From contig NZ_FZNN01000020.1 of NCBI RefSeq assembly GCF_900188035.1, forward strand, positions 1 to 64,000: a DNA stretch of 64,000 bases, written 5' to 3'. The first letter of the stretch is position 1; each line of letters begins with the position of its first letter. Both the position numbers and the translations under genes were made by a program. Source of the DNA: Puniceibacterium sediminis. Its GTDB lineage: Bacteria; Pseudomonadota; Alphaproteobacteria; Rhodobacterales; Rhodobacteraceae. Below, one piece after another: positions 34,346-44,066 of this stretch. Under the pieces are notes generated by a model. That model worked only from the letters and a program-made list of their open reading frames with translations. It was not told the DNA's origin and searched no databases.

Positions 34346-36655
34346 TTACTTTCTGCGCTTCATCCCGAATGGATGCTGGCCCCGGCGTGGGGGAAGCGGG
34401 CGGCCCTTGTCGAGGTGGATTGTCGGCGCGTTTGGCCGAGGCGTGGGTTCTGCCGACGTGCCGCCGGAGCCCTTGGAAAAGGTGTCACGAATGCTGTTCA
34501 GGACGCCCGAACTCGCGGGTTTCGGCTTCGGCGCGGGGTCGGGCCGCGGTTTGGGCGAAAAAGAACCGGGCCTGAGGCCGGCAAGATTATCCGCGCCGTC
34601 TTCGCTGGCCGGATCAGGAAAAGGGTATTCAGCCAATGATTTCAGAAAGTTGCGCCCCTGGCCGTTGATGCGGGTGGATTGGCCGGCGCGGTTCTCTCGT
34701 ATTATCGCCATGTTGTTGTCGATCAGGTCATCCACCAGTGTTACGACCATTCGCCGGTGATCTTCGTCCACGATCTTTGTCTGGAAATCCGGCAGCAGAT
34801 CGGAGTTGCCTCGTTTGTCGCGGGGGCCGACCTTGTCTAACAACGTCCTGGCGGCCTTGGCATGGGCTACGGTGAAGCTGTCGAGCGCCGGGGGCGCAGG
34901 TGGGGTTGCGCGATTGATCAGCAGTTTTGCGGAGAACACGCCGAACTCGACGGTGATCACGAAGGCCAAAACGACCGCATACGCGTTCACGCCCTGTCCG
35001 GTGAACAGCGCCTTGACCCGTTCGACCGTCCGGATGAAGGGCGGGGGAACCTGAGTCAGCCCGGCGGAGAACTGCTTAAACTTCACCTCTTCGGTGTCGA
35101 GCTCTATCAGCAGGTCCGGGTTGTCCCGTATCAGGGTGCGCGCGCCGGCGAAGCAGGGCGCGATGTGATCGTCGCCCAGCTGCGTCAGCCGGCCGGCTCG
35201 TGCCTGCAACGCCTGTTGCGATCCGGCGTCGTTGGTCTTGGTGGTGTCGATGATCGGCGCCCTCTCCTGCTCGATCTGCGTTTTGCCCGACGTGCATTCG
35301 TCTTGCAGGTCGATGTGCGCCGATTTCAGCGCCGCCAGGCTCGCCACCTCGAGCGAGAGCGCGCTGGCGGAGCAGGCACCGGTTTCCGCGTCGGTCAACT
35401 CGCTCAGCCATTCGCAATCATCCTCAAGCGCGGCCAGGGCATCCGGCGTGGGGGAGCGCTTGAACGCTTCAAGCTCGCTTAGCAAAACCTCGGTACTGCT
35501 GACATTCACGGTCCCCGAGGCTGCCTCGACAGCCTGCTTCGCTGAAGGAAGTTGGCGGTTCAAGGCGGCTGCGGTCTCATCCGCGCGGGCGATCCTTTCA
35601 TCCTGTTCCTGCAACTCGGTTAGGAAAAGTAGCGCGACTCCGGTTTCACGGGTGCACGACCCTGCCCCCCTGGCCCGGCTCAAACTGGCACAGAGGTCTG
35701 TGGGGATGTCCGCGAATATCTCGCTGAGCGCGTTTAGCGCGGCGCGGGCGCGCTCCAATTGGCCGCGTCCGCCACACGCCCTGCCATTCGTTTGCGGCAC
35801 GATCTGCCCGGCACTGAAGGGTTTCGGCGTCTCGGGCGCGCCCTGGAACACGAGCAGGCGATCTGCTTCCGAGAAGGAAATGGGCGCATCACCGGCAAAG
35901 CCGCATTCATCGCTCAGGGCGTTTTGCAGATCGGCGATCAGACGGCGGCGATCCTGCTGCTGGGGCGGGGCCTTGCCGAAATACCCTTCGAAGCTCTGTA
36001 CATAGTTCGCGATAAGGGTTTTGGCGCGACCCTTTTCGGCTTCTGCGTCACTGATACCTTCGTTCAGTTTCTTCACACGGCCCTGCGCTTCTTTGAGTTT
36101 TTCGGACTGGCGCTCAGAGGATTTTTCAGAGATATCGCCGATCATCTTCGCAGCCTCGACGATCGTGGTGAACTCGTCCATGAAGGTCTTCGCCGCGTTG
36201 CCAGTCAGAATCGTTTCCTGCGCGGCGCTGGTGAAATCCTTACTGATACCCACCACTTCGTCCGGGAAGGCGGAGAGAGTGGTGATCTGTCTGTTCACTT
36301 CCTCGGCTTCGATCTCGAGCGCGCCGGAAAGCTGATTGCTCCAATAGGTGAAGGAGAAGAAACCTACCGCGACGAAAGCGATCGCGAACCCCAATATCGC
36401 GAATGTCCGACCGACGTTCGTCTTGCCGGATATCGCATCCGCCGCGAGACTCGAAAACAGCCCGAACAGGACTAGGATGAAGGCGGAGAGAACCATGATC
36501 TTGATCGGCAGAAGCCGATCGCCTTCGGAACCGGCGCTGAGGATTTCATCCACGCCGCCAAATACGCCGAGGATCGTCATGATCAGGCCGAGCCCGCCGA
36601 TAGTGATGGCAGCAAGCCAAACGCCGATCGGCCTTTCGATGTTCTGAATTTCCAT
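34346..36655 (-). CDS. Large membrane protein with periplasmic coiled-coil region, unknown
   Basis: 769 residues of a family I do not recognise. Three membrane segments lie near the N-terminus (about residues 10-34, 51-72 and 83-104). A long extracytoplasmic region of about 470 residues follows, with coiled-coil stretches (SEKSSERQSEKLKEAQGRV) and several cysteines. A fourth membrane helix (YAVVLAFVITVEFGVFSAKL) is near residue 585, followed by a cytoplasmic, proline-rich tail. GAGGAG six bases before ATG 36655 supports the start. It is the last gene of the seven-gene minus-strand operon and follows the SEDS gene by 49 bp. The architecture suggests a scaffold or sensor linking cytoplasm and periplasm for the PBP/SEDS pair. 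Confidence 0.7.
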   Translation of the reverse strand: MEIQNIERPIGVWLAAITIGGLGLIMTILGVFGGVDEILSAGSEGDRLLPIKIMVLSAFILVLFGLFSSLAADAISGKTNVGRTFAILGFAIAFVAVGFFSFTYWSNQLSGALEIEAEEVNRQITTLSAFPDEVVGISKDFTSAAQETILTGNAAKTFMDEFTTIVEAAKMIGDISEKSSERQSEKLKEAQGRVKKLNEGISDAEAEKGRAKTLIANYVQSFEGYFGKAPPQQQDRRRLIADLQNALSDECGFAGDAPISFSEADRLLVFQGAPETPKPFSAGQIVPQTNGRACGGRGQLERARAALNALSEIFADIPTDLCASLSRARGAGSCTRETGVALLFLTELQEQDERIARADETAAALNRQLPSAKQAVEAASGTVNVSSTEVLLSELEAFKRSPTPDALAALEDDCEWLSELTDAETGACSASALSLEVASLAALKSAHIDLQDECTSGKTQIEQERAPIIDTTKTNDAGSQQALQARAGRLTQLGDDHIAPCFAGARTLIRDNPDLLIELDTEEVKFKQFSAGLTQVPPPFIRTVERVKALFTGQGVNAYAVVLAFVITVEFGVFSAKLLINRATPPAPPALDSFTVAHAKAARTLLDKVGPRDKRGNSDLLPDFQTKIVDEDHRRMVVTLVDDLIDNNMAIIRENRAGQSTRINGQGRNFLKSLAEYPFPDPASEDGADNLAGLRPGSFSPKPRPDPAPKPKPASSGVLNSIRDTFSKGSGGTSAEPTPRPNAPTIHLDKGRPLPPRRGQHPFGMKRRK

Positions 36656-36704
36656 GACACACTCCTCTGTCAAACTAGACGGTGTTCTGATCCGATGGCT
36701 GCTC

Positions 36705-39700
36705 TCATGGTCTCGGTACCCAGCGGAAGGATACCGTTTCTTGCTGCATAGTGCCCAGCCGAAACGTCAGGATTATCACAACAATCGCGGGGATCGCCAT
36801 AAATAGAAGGTGGCTGGTGGCGGTGGAAAGCCATGTCATCGGCTGCCCCATGACCGGCAACAGGCCGAAGGCATTACTCCATGCGAGGGTCCATTGCAGC
36901 GCCTGCAAGGTGATGAAACCCAGCGCTAGCGTGGCAAGCCCGAGGTCGGCGGCACCGGCAACGATGTCGCGCGAGCTGCGGCTGAGCAGCTTGAGTGCGG
37001 CGACTGCGCCAAGGACGGTCACGACGATCTGGGCCAGGACCAAGACCAGCCCTGCCGAGAGGCCGTGGCGCTGTAGTAGGAAGGTGGCCGCGAAATCGCT
37101 TTGCACCACCGGAATGCAATGGCTGGGGACCGGGTCGAAGATACGCGGATAATCGCAGCCTGCGGTGGCCGATTGGGGGCGCGGCCAGACCGCCGGCTGC
37201 GGATCGCAGGCCGCAACCCAGGCCAAGAGAGGCACCAGCCACTCCGTCGCATCCCGCGAGGCATCGCGGTTCAGGCTTGGGCTCAACCCGCAGGGCGCGC
37301 TGGCGATGGCCACGCGCGACCGCACCACCTGCAACGCAAGATCGGGGTGGCCGACGCCGATCTCGTCCTCGCCGGTGGCATCGAACCGTAGATCCGCCCA
37401 GCCGATCAACCGCCCGCCCAGCAGATAGCGGCTGTCGCCAATGGCCTCAATCACCGTGTCGATCTGATGTTGCGACGAATGATTCCAGGACCAGTCCGGG
37501 ATTTTCGCCCCGAGGTGCACTGCCTTGTTCTGCAACATGAAGGCAATCGGCAACACGATTAGGCAAGCCGCCAGAAGCGCGGCGAGCGGGCCGGTGTCCT
37601 TGAGGTTGCGCCGTTTCCAGAACCGTTGCGACACCCCGCCCCCGTTGCGAAGGGCCTTGCCGAGAACCGGCAAGCCGCAGAGCCGGGCGCGCAGCGTTTC
37701 GCGCCAAGTGCCGCGGCGCAAGCGCGGAACGAAGCGCAGGGGCATGTCCTGCAACTGCCGGTTATCCTCAAGCCGGCTGATAACCAGGCGCAGCAGCGTC
37801 ACCGACCAGACGACCGCGATGACGATCAGCGTCGTGGACGCGACTATGATCAACGGCGAATAATCGTTGCGCACAACAGGCGCCACGATCAGGACGAGAA
37901 AGAACGCCAGGACAGAGATAACGGCGCCCGCCGCCAGGCGGCCGTTGTTCTCGCCCAGCAGCCGACCTCGTGAGAACGCCTGTGTCGCCAGGATCGCCAG
38001 CGCCAGCATCGTGACGCTCTTGCCGAACTCGACAGGCTGCAACCCGCCCACGCCCTGCTGGTTCCCGATCATGACCCACAGGAAAAAGCCCACCACCGAC
38101 AATCGCAGGATCATGCGCGACGGCGAGACCCATGTCATGCGGCCAGAGAAATCCTTGCCCAGGGATTGGCGGACCACCGGCATGGCGATGGAGGCCGCCA
38201 GAGCGACCGGCAGGGGCACGAGCCACAACACCAGAAGAAGATGCTTTATCGCGAACCGATCCCAGTTTGATGTCGGGGATTCAGCGCTAAGGGTAAAGAT
38301 CGAGGTGGCGCCCAGAAATATGATGACGAGCATGGCTAGCCAGTAGACCGTCAACTTCCAGTCGCCGTCTGGACCGAGGATCACCAGGGCGCTGGCCAGG
38401 AGAAACGCGCCTTGCAGCGCCAGCAGAAGCAGCCGCGATGCGCTCAGCCCGTCGGCCAGGTCGCCGAGGGCGGCCAGCGCCGCGGTGGGTAGCAGCGGCA
38501 CTAGCGTCAGGGCCAGCGTGCCCCAGAAGCAGACCTGCGCGACCGGCCGAAGCCTCGGGGAATAGCTGCCCCAGCTCTTGCGGGCGATGATCGCGAAACA
38601 GATGAGGATTGCCAGGAGCAGGCCCCAGAACAGGCGCTCCCTGTTGCGCAAATGTTCACCCTGAAGACCGAGCACGAGCCGATCCAAAGGCCCGGTCACC
38701 TCCTCCGCGCGGATGTCGAGCTTCACGTCCTCGATTTTCTTCTTCCCGGTGACGAGACAACCGGTGTCGTCCAAACCATCCACGCAGCCATCCCTGTGAA
38801 AGAACGGCACCTTCTCGTTGATGTCGGTTGTGATGAGGACGGTCGAGTGGGTTGCGGTGCGCTCCGTTGTCCGAATATCGTACTTCGTGCGCCCGGCGAT
38901 AAAGCCCGTGACCTCGATCAGCCCCTTGCGGTCGGTTTCCGCGCGCACCGGCCATGCAAAGCTCCGCGCGCCCAGCTGCAAAAGGCGCCCGGGTTCTGTC
39001 ACAGCGTCAGTCTGATAAAACCTGACGATCCCCGTGGCTGGGCTGCGCTGAACGTGAACCGTGGCAAAACCCGCCTTAGTGTCGTTCTGCAACACGATTT
39101 CCAGCGCGGTTGCGGACCTGGTCAGCGGCACGAACACGGCCCCCGAGCGAAGTTCGCAGGGCGTCGCAGTTTTCAGCCCCTGCGTTCCGCCGAAGAGCGC
39201 GACGGGTCTCTTGACGTTCATCCCCAGCCAGACGGGCAGTCGAAGGGTTTCGCGCATCGCGCGAGTCCCCTTGTCTTTCCAATCACGGCCCTCGGGCGCG
39301 CAAAGCCCCGGCCGTGCCCCGCCCGACCTAGCGGTGCCGTCGCGGCGGATGCGATGGACGCGCGTGACGCCCGCGGCTTTCTGGTGCACGGTGAGCGCGC
39401 CGTTTTCATGGGCGTCGATGACCATCTCCTCGTCGTCCAGGACGATCCGCACCATGTTGCCGACGGCGTGTGGCATCATCACCCGGTTGGACAGCAGCGC
39501 GCCCTTGCCGGAATCGAGGCTCAGCTGAAGGCGCCGGACCGACGTGACCCGCGCGATCGTGACAAGGCCCGTCGTGGCGTCGGCGCGCAGGGCGATATGG
39601 TTGCGCGCCGCCGAAGATGCGCCCCGCACCTGGCCCAGTTGTTCGCGGCCGAGAATGACTTCATCGCCCTTGGGCAGGATTACCTCCAGGCTCTTGAAGT

Positions 39701-39836
39701 GCTGGCGCTCGGGGGATTGCCTGTCGATATGCAGGATGACACCGCCGAACCAGGCAATCACGACAAAAGCTGCAACAAGGCCGATCAGAACCACGCAGAG
39801 CGGTGCAAGAAAACGAAGGACCGGGCTAATTGTCAC
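36705..39836 (-). CDS. SEDS (RodA/FtsW-type) glycosyltransferase with N-terminal FHA-like region
   Basis: The 1043-residue protein has one N-terminal helix and then an FHA-like region with VILGREQLGQ and ARNHIAL (about residues 52-85). A long extracytoplasmic part follows, and from about residue 400 a multi-helix SEDS domain. Signature pieces are VGGLQPVEFGKSVTML (~597), VVQSDFAATFLLQRHGLSAG (like the FtsW PexxxDFifa segment) and FGLLPVMGQPMTWLS (~989). SEDS proteins polymerise lipid II into glycan strands with a partner class B PBP. That partner is encoded directly upstream, overlapping this GTG start by 11 bp. It is more than twice the usual RodA length. The FHA call rests on a short motif match. 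Confidence 0.75.
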   Translation of the reverse strand: MTISPVLRFLAPLCVVLIGLVAAFVVIAWFGGVILHIDRQSPERQHFKSLEVILPKGDEVILGREQLGQVRGASSAARNHIALRADATTGLVTIARVTSVRRLQLSLDSGKGALLSNRVMMPHAVGNMVRIVLDDEEMVIDAHENGALTVHQKAAGVTRVHRIRRDGTARSGGARPGLCAPEGRDWKDKGTRAMRETLRLPVWLGMNVKRPVALFGGTQGLKTATPCELRSGAVFVPLTRSATALEIVLQNDTKAGFATVHVQRSPATGIVRFYQTDAVTEPGRLLQLGARSFAWPVRAETDRKGLIEVTGFIAGRTKYDIRTTERTATHSTVLITTDINEKVPFFHRDGCVDGLDDTGCLVTGKKKIEDVKLDIRAEEVTGPLDRLVLGLQGEHLRNRERLFWGLLLAILICFAIIARKSWGSYSPRLRPVAQVCFWGTLALTLVPLLPTAALAALGDLADGLSASRLLLLALQGAFLLASALVILGPDGDWKLTVYWLAMLVIIFLGATSIFTLSAESPTSNWDRFAIKHLLLVLWLVPLPVALAASIAMPVVRQSLGKDFSGRMTWVSPSRMILRLSVVGFFLWVMIGNQQGVGGLQPVEFGKSVTMLALAILATQAFSRGRLLGENNGRLAAGAVISVLAFFLVLIVAPVVRNDYSPLIIVASTTLIVIAVVWSVTLLRLVISRLEDNRQLQDMPLRFVPRLRRGTWRETLRARLCGLPVLGKALRNGGGVSQRFWKRRNLKDTGPLAALLAACLIVLPIAFMLQNKAVHLGAKIPDWSWNHSSQHQIDTVIEAIGDSRYLLGGRLIGWADLRFDATGEDEIGVGHPDLALQVVRSRVAIASAPCGLSPSLNRDASRDATEWLVPLLAWVAACDPQPAVWPRPQSATAGCDYPRIFDPVPSHCIPVVQSDFAATFLLQRHGLSAGLVLVLAQIVVTVLGAVAALKLLSRSSRDIVAGAADLGLATLALGFITLQALQWTLAWSNAFGLLPVMGQPMTWLSTATSHLLFMAIPAIVVIILTFRLGTMQQETVSFRWVPRP

Positions 39837-42579
39837 GCAGATGCACCCCGTCGTCCAAAAGCTTCAGTATCCTCGGGATCGCGGCGGCGCAGATAGCGCT
39901 GGTGCCGCTGACAGGCCCGATGTTGCAGGCGATGGCATAGGTCTGGTCGATGCCAGAGGCTCGACCTTGCGGCGGCCGGATGAATCCGACGGTCCAGACC
40001 GTGTTGCGGTTATCGCCGTCGAGGTCAGCGGTGCCGGTCTTGAAATGCGCCGTCGGTCGAAGATGCGGGAGGCCCTTAACCATCGCGTTCGAGACGGATG
40101 CGTTCAGACCGTCGGTCAGCTTTTCCAGCAGGACGGCAGCCTGCGCGTCCTTGCCCACCGGGATGTCGAGAAGCGCCATCTCTGGCCCGCGCGCCGGCGG
40201 TGCCCCGCCCGCGCGGCTCAGCACCCAAGGCGTCACTACCCGGTTAGTGGCAATCGAGGCTGCGATGCTGGCCATGGCAAGCGGCGTCGCCTGCACGTTC
40301 TGGCCCATGCCGGAAAAGGCGAGCTGTTGCAGCCGCGGCTCGCCCTTGGCTGCGATGGTCGCCTCGATCCCGATCGGCGACGGCGCCCAACGGGGTATTT
40401 GCCCCAGGCGCACCTTGTCCAGGGTGAAGGTGGGCGACAGCGGGTCGAACTCGGATGGCCGGGTCGGCCCCAGGTCGCCGAACAGCTTCCGCGCCATTCG
40501 CGCCATGGCGAGATCATGGGCATCCTTGTCGTGGATACGCCCGTTTGCGTCCTCAAGGCCGCCTCGGTCCATGCGCAGGGCTAAACCGGCGAAAAACAGG
40601 TTGGACGAAGTGTCGAGCGCGCCCACGACGCCGGGACCCGCATTCCAGGACGTTCCCAAGTTTGTCGCCACGTTGAAATTGCCGATGCAGCGCGGTGGCA
40701 AGCCGACGCGCGGAACGGCCAGGACGAAGGCATCGCGCATCTGCGGGCGCGCGCAGCAATCCCTGCCGGCTTTTCCCGACGAGCAGCGCGCGCCATGAAA
40801 CCCGCCGCGGCCCAGGCCGAGGAAGGCCTCGGCCTTGTTCACGCTCAACCTGCCTAGCAGCAGGTCTTCGATCTGGCGGGCGTCGGGGTGGCCGTCGAGC
40901 ACGGCCTGCATCGCGGCCAGCGCCGTCAGCATTTTGAACGAAGAGCCCGGCGTCGAGAGCTGGTCGTGCCGACGCCAGGCGTGGGCCGGTGCTGGGGCCT
41001 TTCCCGGGGCGGCGGTTTGCAGGGCGAGGACATCCCAATGCGACAGGCCATAGGCCGCGCCCGGCATCGTCCCAAAGCCCAGCAGCGCGCCGGCGTCCGG
41101 CCCCTCGGCATCCAGTACGACAAAGGTCGCGCGGCGTTTGCCCGGGGGGCTGTCGATCCCCGGCCACTGGTCCCGGATCGCCTTTTGCAAACCCATCTGG
41201 AACGAGGGACGGACGGTCAGCTGGTAAGGCTGCGACGAGGGGTTGGCCGTTCTGGCCAGTTTGCTCGCCAGTGATCCCGGATCGGTGATGCCGAAACCCA
41301 TCAGATTGGCGAGGCCGAGCGCGTAGGCATCGGAGGTCAGTCCGCCTTTCGAGTCGAAGACCCCGGTCTGGCGCGCGATCATGCGGAAGGGCTTGGGTTC
41401 GCGGCTCGACCCGCCTGACCCCGACCCCGAGCGGTTCCACACCACGTCGCAGCCGGTGGCGACAGGCCCCTCGCCGAAGCCCGCCGCTTCGGCGGGCCAC
41501 GCGAGCGTGCAATTGAGCGCGATCAGCCCATTGCCAACGATGCGCCCCTTTGTGCTGCGACGCGCGTTGCGCAGCAGGGTCTCCACCCGCAGCGGTTGCG
41601 GCTTAATCTCCACCGCGATGTCTTGAGGCTGAGCCGATTGCGCGGCCCGAAGCGACAAGCGCATGCCGATGCGATCCTGCTCTGCATCCCCGGCCTTGCA
41701 GGCGATTTCCGTATTGCGCGTGTCGGCGCAGACCGCCGTGACGCGTGACAGCCCCTGCCCTGCCCCGCCAGAGATGATCGCACCGCTCTGATCGACGTCA
41801 TGACGAGCACCGTCGATGATGACGGCGGTGACACGGCCGATCACATCAACCTCGACCGGTCCCGCCACTGGTCCGAGGTCGGTCTTGAAGATATAGCTGT
41901 TCGACCCGTGCGCCACGGTCTCCAGCGTCACCCAATCCGCCATCGCCCGCCGTTGGGCGTTGGCCAGCACGACATAGCTGCGCAGCGAAATCGCTGCGTG
42001 GCCGCCAGTATCGAGTGGGACCCCGCTGGCCTTGTGCCGCGCGTTCCACTTGCCGGGTAGACATCCCGGGGAAATGAACGCCCCGGGGTCGTCGCCATCC
42101 TCGCACAGCACGGGCTGGCTTCGTGCGGCGCGGTTGTCGCGAATGCCGATCAGTGCCTGACCGGCGTTGAAGCTTGCGATCTCCTCGCGCAACTGTTCAC
42201 CGACGTCGGTGATGCACAGCACCCGGAGCAACCGCGCATGCTTCTTGCGCAGGGCGCGGGGATCAGTGGCGTTTCGCAGCTGTTCTTGTGGCGGGTCAAT
42301 AATGCCGGCATCTTCGCGCACCATCGCGGAACAGGGCGGATGCCAGATCGACAGCCTATCTGGCGTGCGCCGCGCCTTGATGATGCCGACGTCCACAAGG
42401 TCTTCGTGAAGGTTTTCCAGAAGCTTCGGAACCGCCGCCGCACCCACGCTCTGCGCGGCGCCCACCCACTCCGCGTTGCGCTTGAACGTGCCGGCGATGT
42501 AGCTGAACGCGCCGATGCCGACCAGCACGAGCACCACGCCTGCGGAGGCAACGAGAAGTCTGATCCGATCCGGCTTCAT
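39826..42579 (-). CDS. Class B penicillin-binding protein (transpeptidase)
   Basis: The 917-residue protein has an N-terminal membrane anchor (LVASAGVVLVLVGIGAFSYI), a long pedestal region, and a transpeptidase domain with all three motifs in order: Ser-x-x-Lys in TPGSSFKML (~543), Ser-x-Asn in DTSSNLFF (~658) and Lys-Thr-Gly in HFKTGTAD (~845). It would crosslink peptidoglycan in the periplasm as partner of the SEDS polymerase encoded next. It is longer than typical PBP2/FtsI (about 600). The start at ATG 42579 overlaps the upstream stop (TGATG). No mreCD or mrd/fts genes are adjacent, so this is not the housekeeping elongation or division locus. Confidence 0.88.
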   Translation of the reverse strand: MKPDRIRLLVASAGVVLVLVGIGAFSYIAGTFKRNAEWVGAAQSVGAAAVPKLLENLHEDLVDVGIIKARRTPDRLSIWHPPCSAMVREDAGIIDPPQEQLRNATDPRALRKKHARLLRVLCITDVGEQLREEIASFNAGQALIGIRDNRAARSQPVLCEDGDDPGAFISPGCLPGKWNARHKASGVPLDTGGHAAISLRSYVVLANAQRRAMADWVTLETVAHGSNSYIFKTDLGPVAGPVEVDVIGRVTAVIIDGARHDVDQSGAIISGGAGQGLSRVTAVCADTRNTEIACKAGDAEQDRIGMRLSLRAAQSAQPQDIAVEIKPQPLRVETLLRNARRSTKGRIVGNGLIALNCTLAWPAEAAGFGEGPVATGCDVVWNRSGSGSGGSSREPKPFRMIARQTGVFDSKGGLTSDAYALGLANLMGFGITDPGSLASKLARTANPSSQPYQLTVRPSFQMGLQKAIRDQWPGIDSPPGKRRATFVVLDAEGPDAGALLGFGTMPGAAYGLSHWDVLALQTAAPGKAPAPAHAWRRHDQLSTPGSSFKMLTALAAMQAVLDGHPDARQIEDLLLGRLSVNKAEAFLGLGRGGFHGARCSSGKAGRDCCARPQMRDAFVLAVPRVGLPPRCIGNFNVATNLGTSWNAGPGVVGALDTSSNLFFAGLALRMDRGGLEDANGRIHDKDAHDLAMARMARKLFGDLGPTRPSEFDPLSPTFTLDKVRLGQIPRWAPSPIGIEATIAAKGEPRLQQLAFSGMGQNVQATPLAMASIAASIATNRVVTPWVLSRAGGAPPARGPEMALLDIPVGKDAQAAVLLEKLTDGLNASVSNAMVKGLPHLRPTAHFKTGTADLDGDNRNTVWTVGFIRPPQGRASGIDQTYAIACNIGPVSGTSAICAAAIPRILKLLDDGVHLRDN

Positions 42580-44066
42580 CACGCCACCGTCTCGACGACA
42601 AGCGGACCCACTCGCCCTTGCGACAGGTCCGCGCGCACCAAGTCCGAGGCCACGCCTTCTTCATGCAGTGCGCGGGCGAGGCCGATCCTGCGGTGCGGGA
42701 ATTCAACGGTTGCAAGACTGTCCAGCCAATCGAGGCAGAAGCCGCCTTCCGAGGTTGCGTGTTCCTCCGTGAAGACAAGCGCATCGTCACGCGTGGGCGG
42801 AAGGATGTAGCCCAACCCGCGCGCCGTATCCCTGTCGTCAACCGCGAGGGACAGGACCACGCCCTTGCCATCAAGCTCTGGCTCGACCTTCAGCCCGCTG
42901 ACACCGGCCCCCAGCAAGATGGGTTCGTTGAAATCATAGGCGTAGCATCGCTCCTTCTCAAAATCCCAGATCACGGAAAGCCAGGTCCACTGCATCTCAG
43001 AGAACCTTGCCCGTTGCGCGGCGGTAAAGTTCCACCAGACCCGCAGCGGCCGCCGGGCAAAGGCCTCAGGGTCCAGATGAACGCCGGTCACGCGCAGGCA
43101 ATCCTTCCGGGGCGGGTCATAGAACAGCCGCGACCGGCGGGTATCCAAGGTAAGCGCGACCCGAGTTGGGCTGGAAGCGCGCGACGCGCCGAAATGCTGC
43201 ATTTCCCAAGCCTGATCGACCCAGGGGTCCTTGCTTTCGGTGCTGCGGAAATCAGGCAGTTGCCCGCGCTGGTACGGCTGCCGGCGCAGGGCGAACGGTG
43301 CGTCGACGGCCGTATCCCAGCCGTTTGCCGCGCCTTGATCGAACAGCGTGACATATCCTGCATAATGATTGAAATCGGGCGATCTCAATGCCGACGGAAA
43401 GGGCGTCTCGCCTAGGCCGAACCCAAGCCGGCGTTGGTTCTTGTAGATGCCGGCGGTCTGGCTTCCCGGCAGCTGAGGCTCTTCCTCTTCGCCACTGTCC
43501 GAGATGAAGCTGAGTTTCCCGATCGACCGTTGACCCTGGCGTGGCGCAAACACCGAGGGTCCGATGAAGATGTCGATATCGTCCTTGTTGCGGTCGCGAA
43601 ACGCGTAACACCGTACCGAAATGGCTTCTTCGGGGTCGAACAGGCCGTCGGCGCTGGCCTCCAAGGTCCGTTGAATCTTCATTTCGATCTTATCCGCGAG
43701 ACCGGGATCAATCACCGAGCCCGCGCCACCGAGCAACAGGACGCTGGGATACACGACCTCGAAGCTGCGGCCGCCGCCGGAGCGTTCGCCGACGACCAGC
43801 ACATCGAGATACTCGCGCGCGACGATATCATCGAGGGATTTCAGAGTTCGGCCCACGAACGGCAATTTTCTGTATAAGGCTTTCGCCCGCGCCTTCAGGC
43901 CGACAGGAGGCTCGTCCTCATCAAGTTCGGTGCCGTTCATCGGCATCGGCTGCGACTGAAAAATCGCGCTTCGTGCGAAATTTAGCCCTTCGTCCACAGC
44001 TGCCCGGGACTTGAAGTGCAGAATCTGGCCGCGATTGAGGGGGTTCTGTTTCATCGGCTTTACCAT
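42579..44066 (-). CDS. Uncharacterised protein of the SEDS/PBP module
   Basis: About 495 residues, predicted soluble and without a signal peptide; I do not recognise the family. Visible features are a basic segment around residues 45-70 (GLKARAKALYRKLPFVGRTLKS), an acidic patch (SDSGEEEEPQLPGSQ) and many aromatic residues in the C-terminal half (MQWTWLSVIWDFEKERCYAYDF). The start is placed at ATG 44066, which overlaps the upstream stop by 7 bp; an ATG at 44054 is possible. Tight coupling with the anchored protein upstream and the PBP downstream indicates a cytoplasmic component of the same system. Confidence 0.65.
   Translation of the reverse strand: MVKPMKQNPLNRGQILHFKSRAAVDEGLNFARSAIFQSQPMPMNGTELDEDEPPVGLKARAKALYRKLPFVGRTLKSLDDIVAREYLDVLVVGERSGGGRSFEVVYPSVLLLGGAGSVIDPGLADKIEMKIQRTLEASADGLFDPEEAISVRCYAFRDRNKDDIDIFIGPSVFAPRQGQRSIGKLSFISDSGEEEEPQLPGSQTAGIYKNQRRLGFGLGETPFPSALRSPDFNHYAGYVTLFDQGAANGWDTAVDAPFALRRQPYQRGQLPDFRSTESKDPWVDQAWEMQHFGASRASSPTRVALTLDTRRSRLFYDPPRKDCLRVTGVHLDPEAFARRPLRVWWNFTAAQRARFSEMQWTWLSVIWDFEKERCYAYDFNEPILLGAGVSGLKVEPELDGKGVVLSLAVDDRDTARGLGYILPPTRDDALVFTEEHATSEGGFCLDWLDSLATVEFPHRRIGLARALHEEGVASDLVRADLSQGRVGPLVVETVA

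Noticed and set aside
38652-39896. 414-aa open frame on the plus strand
   Set aside because: Antisense to the SEDS gene in GC-rich DNA; no homology.
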